Positions 5,972-10,595 of a stretch of DNA of 10,595 bases are shown here, one piece after another. The DNA is from an uncultured Mycoplasmatota bacterium. Its GTDB lineage: Bacteria > Bacillota_I > Bacilli_A > RF39 > UBA660. Within the stretch, counting starts at the first letter, position 1. Each line of letters starts with the position of its first letter. The translations under genes and the position numbers were made by a program. The DNA is taken from NCBI GenBank assembly GCA_900553835.1, contig USFF01000026.1:1-10595 (forward strand). Reading direction: 5' to 3'. The notes beneath the pieces were generated by a model. It was not told the DNA's origin, ran no database searches, and was given only the letters and a program-made list of their open reading frames with translations.

Positions 5972-6017
5972 GTAAATCACCTACATAAATTATAAAATTA
6001 ATTAATACATTTGTAAA
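5972..6017 (-). promoter_or_regulatory. promoter and compact Shine-Dalgarno module (copy 3) of the tetR-type gene
   Basis: On the minus strand, TTTACA (6017-6012), a 17-base spacer, TATAAT (5994-5989), three bases, TGTAGGTGAT (5985-5976), four bases, ATG. This is the best-supported of the three compact modules because the -35 is good. The predicted start is at about 5982, next to AGGTGAT, giving a leader of about 11 bases. Confidence 0.75.
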
Positions 6018-6036
6018 GATAAAAAACACTTGTCTA

Positions 6037-6050
6037 GTATTTATTAATAC
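6037..6050. promoter_or_regulatory. candidate operator palindrome 1
   Basis: GTATT-tatt-AATAC is a perfect 5+5 inverted repeat in the divergent intergenic region. It lies within a wider repeat, acactt 6026-6031 with aagtgt 6062-6067. The nonamer attaataca occurs at 6001-6009 and again at 6043-6051. TetR-type repressors bind such short palindromes, but in AT-rich DNA these may arise by chance. Confidence 0.3.
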
Positions 6051-6090
6051 AAAATATTAAAAAGTGTAGGTTATTAAACATCTTATATAT

Positions 6091-6105
6091 AAATGATATT
6101 CATTT
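6091..6105. promoter_or_regulatory. candidate operator palindrome 2
   Basis: aaatga-tat-tcattt is a perfect 6+6 inverted repeat with a 3-base centre, located 45 bases before the exporter start codon. This is a suitable place for a repressor controlling the exporter. It somewhat resembles an incomplete Fur-type box, but the TetR neighbour is the simpler candidate binder. Confidence 0.35.
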
Positions 6106-6149
6106 TTATTAACTAAAATAATAAAATATCATACGGAAAGGTGAGGAAT

Positions 6150-9100
6150 GTGAAAAAATTTAGTGAATTTATTTGTAAAAATAAAACTATAGTGTTAATT
6201 ATATCTTTAATCTTATTAGTTTTAAGTTTTATAGGTATGAGTCTTACTAAGATAAATTATGATATTTTAGTATATTTACCAGATGATATTGAAACTATTA
6301 AAGGAGAAAATATTTTAACAGATGATTTTAATATGGGTGCTTATGCTATGGTTATAGCGGATAATATGGAAGCATCAAAGATATTAAAAGTAGAAGAGGA
6401 AATGAGAAAGGTAGATGGAGTAAATAAAGTAGTAAGTGCTTTTGATGTGCTTGGAAGTGACTTTCCAATAGAAATGCTTCCAAACAATATAAAAGGACAC
6501 TTAAATAAAGATAATTCAAATTTACTACTTGTTACTTTTGAAGAAAGTACTTCTAGTGAAAAGACTATTGATGCTGTTAGAGAACTAAGAAGTATTTCTG
6601 ATAATACAAAAATAGGTGGCATGAGTAGTATGGTTTTAGATACCATGGATTTATCTAATAGTGAAATTGCTATATATATTGTTATTGCAGTAGCTTTATG
6701 TTTAATTGTACTTGCTATTAGTTTGGACTCTTATCTAGTGCCAGTTATACTTCTTTTAAATATCGGTATGGCTATTGTATATAACTTAGGTACTAATATC
6801 TTTTTAGGAGAGATAAGTTATATTACTAAAGCACTGGTGGCAGTTTTACAACTTGGTGTTACAACAGACTTTTCTATATTCTTATATCATGCATATGAAA
6901 ATAAAAAGAATAAAATGAGTAAAGAAAAAGCTATGGAAGAAGCAATAAGTGAAACATTTTCTTCTGTAACAGGTAGTAGTTTAACTACAATCGCAGGATT
7001 TTTAGTTCTTTGTTTAATGAATTTAACACTAGGTAAAGATTTAGGAATAGTAATGGCTAAAGGTGTTTTACTAGGACTTGTTACAGTACTTACTGTTTTC
7101 CCAGCACTTTTACTTACATTTGATAAGCTAATAGAAAAAACTAGTCATAAAGTAATAATAAAACCATTTAACAAGATAAATAATTTTATAGTTAAAAATT
7201 ATATGATTATATTTATAATATTCTTACTATTATTATTTCCTATGTATAAAGCAAACTCTAAAGTAGAAGTATACTATAAAATTGATGAAACACTTCCTAA
7301 AACACTTGAAAGTATTTCTTCAAATAATTTAATTAAAGAAAAGTTTAATATAGTTAGTCCTGAAATTATATTAATTAATAAAGATATTAAAAATGATAAG
7401 TTATCTGAATTATCTAGTAAATTAAACGAAGTAGATGGAATTAACTTAGTTCTTTCTAAAGATACTTTTAATAGTTTAGGTTTAAGTACAGAAATGATCC
7501 CTGAAGAGTTAAATAGTATTTTTAGTAATGAAAAATACTCAGTTATATTTGTTAATTCTATTTATGAAGTTGCAAGTGATGAATTAAATAGTCAGTTAAC
7601 AACTATTAATAATTTAGTTAAGTCATATGATAAAGATGCAATAGTTGCTGGAGAAGGCGCACTTATGAAAGACTTAATTACTATAAGTGATGAAGACTTT
7701 AATAATGTTAATACTTGGAGTGTAATATGTATTTTAATAATTCTTGTAATTGTTTTAAGAAGATTTTTGCTTCCAGTACTACTAGTTGCTACAATTGAAT
7801 TTGCAATATTTATAAATCTAGGTACTTCATATTTTATGGGGGATATACTTCCTTTCGTTGCACCTATAACACTTGGTACAATCCAGTTAGGCGCAACTAT
7901 AGATTATGCAATACTTTTAACAACTAATTATTTAAATAGAAGAAAAACTATGAGTAAAGAAAAAGCTATAAGTGAGACTCTCAAGTATACAAGTACTAGT
8001 ATAATTGTAAGTGCAATGTGTTTCTTTGCTGCAACATTTGGAGTTGGAGTATATAGTGATCTAGAAATGGTTGGTTCATTATGTTCTTTAATCAGTAGAG
8101 GAGCCTTAATAAGTATGATAGTTGTATTAGTAGTGCTTCCTTCAGTACTTCTAGTATTTGATAAAATTTTAATAAAGGAAAGTGATAAAATGAAAAGTAA
8201 TAAAATTAAAAAGGTAGTAAGTGGTTTTGTCTTTGGTTTGCTTTTAATGCCTACTAGTTTACTAGCTTTATCTAAAGATGAAACAGTATTTACTATTTTA
8301 AATAATGATGGTACAGTTAAAAAGACAACTGTAAATGAAAGTATTCTTAATAAAAATAATTTAAAAGAAATAAATGATTATACTATTTTAAATAATATAA
8401 TTAACTTGAATGAAAATAGTACATTTAAGAAAGATAATAATAGTATTTCTTGGACACTTAATAATAGTAATGTTTTATATAAAGGTGAAACTAATAAAGA
8501 TTTACCTATTAAAACAAGTGTTATTTATAAATTAAATGGAGAAACAAAAGAATTAAAAGATATTCTAGGTAAAAGTGGTAAAGTAGAAATCATAATTACT
8601 TATACTAACTTAGATAAACATAATGTGCTAATAAATGGTAAGAAAGAAACTATGTATACTCCATTTGTTATTGTAACAGGAACTTACTTTGATAATAAAA
8701 ATAATACTAATATTAAAGTAAACAATGGTAAAGTAATAGAAAATGCGTCTAAGACTTTTATTGCTGGCATTAGTACTCCTGGACTTATGGAGTCACTAGG
8801 TACTACTGGTAATTTAAATAAAGTATCTATTAGTTTAGAAACTACTAAATTTGAACTAAACAGTATATACTCTGTAGTTACTCCTAAGATAGTAGATAAA
8901 AGTATTTTAAATAGATTTAATAAGCTAGATAATATTTATTCTAATGTAGATAGTTTACAAAGTAATATGGATCTTTTAGTAAGTGGAAGTAAAGAACTAA
9001 TGGATGGCACTAATTTACTCAAAAATACTCTTGATAATAAAATAAAATCTTTAAATGTAGATGCATATTTAAGTGAAAAACAAATAGAGAGTGTTAAAGC

Positions 9101-9863
9101 TAGTGCTGTAAAAGGAGTAGAAAGTACATTTACAGAAGAATATTTAAATAATTTAAGTGAAAGTGTATGGAGTGAAGTTAAAGAAGAAATGACTTCTACT
9201 AAAGATGAAGTTCTTGAAAGTAAAGTTAAAAATATTTTAGTTAGTTATTTAACTGATGCGGGTATTTTAAGAGATTATATTAATTGTGAAACTGGTAAAG
9301 CTTCTTTAAAAGAAGGACTTGCTATGACTAGTGAACAACTTCTTAGTTGTAATGTTGTAAGTAAAGATAAAGCACTTCCATATTTTGAAAGTTTAACTAA
9401 TGAAGTTAGTACTTATGTTGCTGAAAAAGTTAGTAAAAATGTAACTAAAAGTTTAAGTAAAAAAGTAAGTATTAGTACTGCTGAAAGTGTAAGTGCTTTA
9501 GTATATGAAAATACTATTAAAGTGTCAGTAAATAGTACAAAAGATAGTTTAAATGAGTTATATAAAGCTATTTCTAAAATAGATGAAGGCACTACTAAAT
9601 TATATAATGGATTAAACACTTATAATACAGATGGAATTAATAAAATAAGTAGTTTAATGTCTGGTACTAAAACTATGGAAGAAAGAGTAAGTGCTTTAGT
9701 TAATTTAAGTAATGAATATAATAGTTTTGCAGGTTCTAAAATGGAAGGTGAAACTAAATTCATAATGCTAATTAATTCTGAAAAAGCTAAAGAAGAAGTT
9801 AAAACCGTAAATGTAAAAGAAAAAACAAGTTTATGGACTAAAATTAAAAATTTATTTAAATAA
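6150..9863 (+). CDS. MMPL/RND-family exporter fused to a C-terminal extracytoplasmic module
   Basis: The first about 675 of 1237 residues form a complete MMPL-type transporter with two homologous halves, each one membrane helix, a large outer loop, then five helices. TM1 is near residues 14-35; TM2-6 lie between about 172 and 325. The second half starts near 351 with its helix bundle at about 522-670. The paired proton-relay motifs are GVTTDFSIF (Asp240) and GATIDYAIL (Asp585, Tyr586). From residue 681 a second module begins MKSNKIKK plus a hydrophobic stretch, like a signal peptide. It continues as a predicted external domain with helical, Ser/Lys/Asn-rich repeats (about 915-1200) and a basic tail, KTSLWTKIKNLFK. 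In related bacteria such a module is usually a separate downstream gene (from memory). Substrate is unknown; lipid or drug export is typical. I choose GTG 6150 with aaaggtgagg (6138-6147) upstream; the GTG at 6141 lies inside that Shine-Dalgarno. Control by the divergent TetR-type gene is likely. Confidence 0.9.
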   Translation: MKKFSEFICKNKTIVLIISLILLVLSFIGMSLTKINYDILVYLPDDIETIKGENILTDDFNMGAYAMVIADNMEASKILKVEEEMRKVDGVNKVVSAFDVLGSDFPIEMLPNNIKGHLNKDNSNLLLVTFEESTSSEKTIDAVRELRSISDNTKIGGMSSMVLDTMDLSNSEIAIYIVIAVALCLIVLAISLDSYLVPVILLLNIGMAIVYNLGTNIFLGEISYITKALVAVLQLGVTTDFSIFLYHAYENKKNKMSKEKAMEEAISETFSSVTGSSLTTIAGFLVLCLMNLTLGKDLGIVMAKGVLLGLVTVLTVFPALLLTFDKLIEKTSHKVIIKPFNKINNFIVKNYMIIFIIFLLLLFPMYKANSKVEVYYKIDETLPKTLESISSNNLIKEKFNIVSPEIILINKDIKNDKLSELSSKLNEVDGINLVLSKDTFNSLGLSTEMIPEELNSIFSNEKYSVIFVNSIYEVASDELNSQLTTINNLVKSYDKDAIVAGEGALMKDLITISDEDFNNVNTWSVICILIILVIVLRRFLLPVLLVATIEFAIFINLGTSYFMGDILPFVAPITLGTIQLGATIDYAILLTTNYLNRRKTMSKEKAISETLKYTSTSIIVSAMCFFAATFGVGVYSDLEMVGSLCSLISRGALISMIVVLVVLPSVLLVFDKILIKESDKMKSNKIKKVVSGFVFGLLLMPTSLLALSKDETVFTILNNDGTVKKTTVNESILNKNNLKEINDYTILNNIINLNENSTFKKDNNSISWTLNNSNVLYKGETNKDLPIKTSVIYKLNGETKELKDILGKSGKVEIIITYTNLDKHNVLINGKKETMYTPFVIVTGTYFDNKNNTNIKVNNGKVIENASKTFIAGISTPGLMESLGTTGNLNKVSISLETTKFELNSIYSVVTPKIVDKSILNRFNKLDNIYSNVDSLQSNMDLLVSGSKELMDGTNLLKNTLDNKIKSLNVDAYLSEKQIESVKASAVKGVESTFTEEYLNNLSESVWSEVKEEMTSTKDEVLESKVKNILVSYLTDAGILRDYINCETGKASLKEGLAMTSEQLLSCNVVSKDKALPYFESLTNEVSTYVAEKVSKNVTKSLSKKVSISTAESVSALVYENTIKVSVNSTKDSLNELYKAISKIDEGTTKLYNGLNTYNTDGINKISSLMSGTKTMEERVSALVNLSNEYNSFAGSKMEGETKFIMLINSEKAKEEVKTVNVKEKTSLWTKIKNLFK
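8174..8192 (+). promoter_or_regulatory. possible internal ribosome-binding site and start within the exporter gene
   Basis: aaagga at 8174-8179 lies 10 bases before the in-frame ATG 8190. That ATG opens MKSNKIKK followed by about 18 hydrophobic residues and LSKDET, the layout of a secreted protein's start. It may be a relic of two genes that fused, or a working second start. Confidence 0.4.
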
Positions 9864-9867
9864 GTTT

Positions 9868-9898
9868 AAAGAAAGTATGAAAATTACTTTCTTTTTTA
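9868..9898 (+). terminator. intrinsic terminator of the exporter gene
   Basis: aaagaaagta 9868-9877 pairs with tactttcttt 9885-9894 around a 7-base loop, followed by Ts to 9897. It starts five bases after the stop codon. Confidence 0.85.
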
Positions 9899-9962
9899 AT
9901 ATAAAAATATTTCTTTTCTAATTTTAAAAATTTAAGTTTGAAAATTGAATTTTTACACTTTT

Positions 9963-9986
9963 ATGTAAAATTTTGATGTAAAATTT
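9963..9986. repeat. tandem pair of a 13-base unit
   Basis: atgtaaaatttt at 9963-9974 and atgtaaaattt at 9976-9986 repeat with 13-base spacing. A third partial match, gtgtaaa (9989-9995), follows, and tttacac (9952-9958) is its inverted partner. Two and a half units is too few to call an origin or a CRISPR; it could be a regulator site for the downstream gene. Confidence 0.35.
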
Positions 9987-10003
9987 GTGTGTAAAGTGAA
10001 AAT

Positions 10004-10028
10004 AAAAAAAGTAATTCCCACTTTTTTT
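10004..10028. terminator. AT-rich terminator-like hairpin in the leader of the DUF1016 gene
   Basis: aaaaaaagt 10004-10012 pairs with acttttttt 10020-10028 around aattccc, giving a weak A-T stem with T-runs on both strands. The exporter already has its own terminator, so this may act as an attenuator in the 5' leader or stop transcription from the right on the minus strand. Confidence 0.35.
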
Positions 10029-10043
10029 TCGTATAAGAAAGGG

Positions 10044-10074
10044 GAAGGGGATAATTCTACCCTTCAGAAGGAGG
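10044..10074 (+). promoter_or_regulatory. leader hairpin next to the Shine-Dalgarno of the DUF1016 gene
   Basis: gaaggg 10044-10049 can pair with cccttc 10060-10065. The same ccttc (10061-10065) can instead pair with gaagg (10067-10071) of the Shine-Dalgarno region gaaggagg (10067-10074). The two pairings exclude each other, so the first would free the ribosome-binding site. Confidence 0.35.
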
Positions 10075-10081
10075 AAAGTTT

Positions 10082-10595
10082 ATGGAAGAGAATTATTTAG
10101 AGAATATAAGGGGATATATAATAAGTGAACAAGCAAGAACTATAGTAAGAGATTATAATGCTAATAAAAGTAAACTTGAGACTTATTATAATATTGGAAA
10201 AGAACTTACTGAAGCAGGTAAACATTATGGAGAAGGTATAGTTAAAACATATGCAGAAAAGTTAACAAAAGAATTTGGTAAAGGTTATACGTACAGTGAT
10301 CTTAATAGAATGATAAAATTTTTTTATTTAGTACCAAAATTGGCGTCACTGCCGCCAATTTTGACATGGGCTCACGTAAGATTACTTTTACCACTTAATG
10401 ATACCAAAGAAATTAATTATTATATTGATATTGCTATAAGAGATAATTTATCATATAGAAAACTAGCAGAAAGAATAAAATCTAACGAGTATGGTAGATT
10501 AACACCCGAAACTAGGTTAAAACTAAAAGAAGAAAAAGAGGTAAGTCAAACAGAAATAGTACCTAGTACTATAGTAATTCCTTATAATAAAACAA
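10082..10595 (+). CDS. DUF1016/YhcG-type PDDEXK-nuclease family protein, 3'-truncated by the window edge
   Basis: The frame from ATG 10082 is open to the end of the window (171 codons visible). The N-terminal DUF1016 region is recognisable. YYNIGKELTEAGKHYGEG (about 38-55) is followed by YAEKLTKEFGKGYTYSDLNRMIKFFYLVP, then LTWAHVRLLLPL, then NYYIDIAIRDNLSYRKLAERI. In this family the N-terminal part is a helical, DNA-binding-like domain, and a PDDEXK nuclease domain follows in the C-terminal half, which lies beyond the window. Relatives are commonly found in variable genomic regions beside restriction-modification or mobile genes; their biological role is poorly defined. The Shine-Dalgarno aaggagg (10068-10074) fixes the start. 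Codons such as gcg, ctg, ccg and ccc (10342-10507) are unusual for this window, and an 11-bp inverted repeat lies inside the gene. Confidence 0.85.
   Translation, partial: MEENYLENIRGYIISEQARTIVRDYNANKSKLETYYNIGKELTEAGKHYGEGIVKTYAEKLTKEFGKGYTYSDLNRMIKFFYLVPKLASLPPILTWAHVRLLLPLNDTKEINYYIDIAIRDNLSYRKLAERIKSNEYGRLTPETRLKLKEEKEVSQTEIVPSTIVIPYNKT
10335..10363. repeat. 11-bp perfect inverted repeat inside the DUF1016 gene
   Basis: caaaattggcg 10335-10345 and cgccaattttg 10353-10363 are separated by 7 bases (tcactgc). The stem is GC-rich near the loop, unusual for the surrounding AT-rich coding sequence. It encodes PKLASLPPIL and has no T-run, so it is not a standard terminator. Confidence 0.6.

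Noticed and set aside
5972..5980. Upstream GTG start for the tetR-type gene (minus strand)
   Set aside because: Again the GTG is inside AGGTGAT; ATG at 5971 is the supported start.
6141..6149. GTG at 6141 as exporter start
   Set aside because: It lies inside aaaggtgagg, which serves as the ribosome-binding site for the in-frame GTG at 6150.
9963..9995. Iteron-type replication origin or CRISPR array
   Set aside because: There are only two full copies with no replication or cas gene nearby, and the spacing leaves no room for spacers.

Overview
The window is strongly AT-rich with short intergenic gaps. Its codon choice favours A/T-ending codons, its Shine-Dalgarno sequences are strong, and it has a T-box leader and simple sigma-A-type promoters. 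This points to a low-GC Bacillota relative, most like the uncultured gut Bacilli/RF39-type or Clostridium-like lineages; that placement is inference. Tryptophan is written TGG throughout and long frames stay open under the standard code, so the mycoplasma code (TGA = Trp) is unlikely. All nine visible stops are TAA or TAG.

Region 1 (1-2774) holds a surface-protein theme interrupted by a housekeeping gene. At the left edge is the C-terminal part of a DUF6273-like protein. Its last third contains a roughly 140-bp GC-rich block with a codon signature resembling the variable region of a diversity-generating retroelement (DGR) target. A sigma-A promoter and a compact glycine T-box leader then drive a dimeric-type glycyl-tRNA synthetase. 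Next is a type IV pilin-like gene whose C-terminus begins the same DUF6273-type domain but stops abruptly inside a terminator hairpin, so it looks like a shortened sibling of the left-edge gene. No reverse transcriptase or template repeat lies in this window.

Region 2 (2804-5408) is a block of small housekeeping genes on the plus strand: the ribosome-assembly GTPase Der, a short SpoVIF-like protein, a YbaK/ProX-type aminoacyl-tRNA deacylase, and an unrecognised membrane-anchored 141-residue protein. Two of them, and the tetR-type gene further on, share an almost identical compact unit (TATAAT, 2-3 bases, TGTAGGTGAT, 3-4 bases, ATG) in which the predicted transcript would begin at or next to the Shine-Dalgarno sequence.

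Region 3 (5396-9898) is a divergent regulator/transporter pair: a TetR/AcrR-type repressor on the minus strand and a 1237-residue MMPL/RND-type exporter on the plus strand, with palindromes between them that could be operators. The exporter is fused in frame to a second module that begins like an independent secreted protein, with its own ribosome-binding-site-like sequence, ATG and signal-peptide-like segment.

Region 4 (9899-10595) is an AT-rich leader with repeats and hairpins, followed by the start of a DUF1016/YhcG-type PDDEXK-nuclease family gene that runs off the right edge. I see no tRNA or rRNA genes, CRISPR arrays, insertion sequences or integrase genes.
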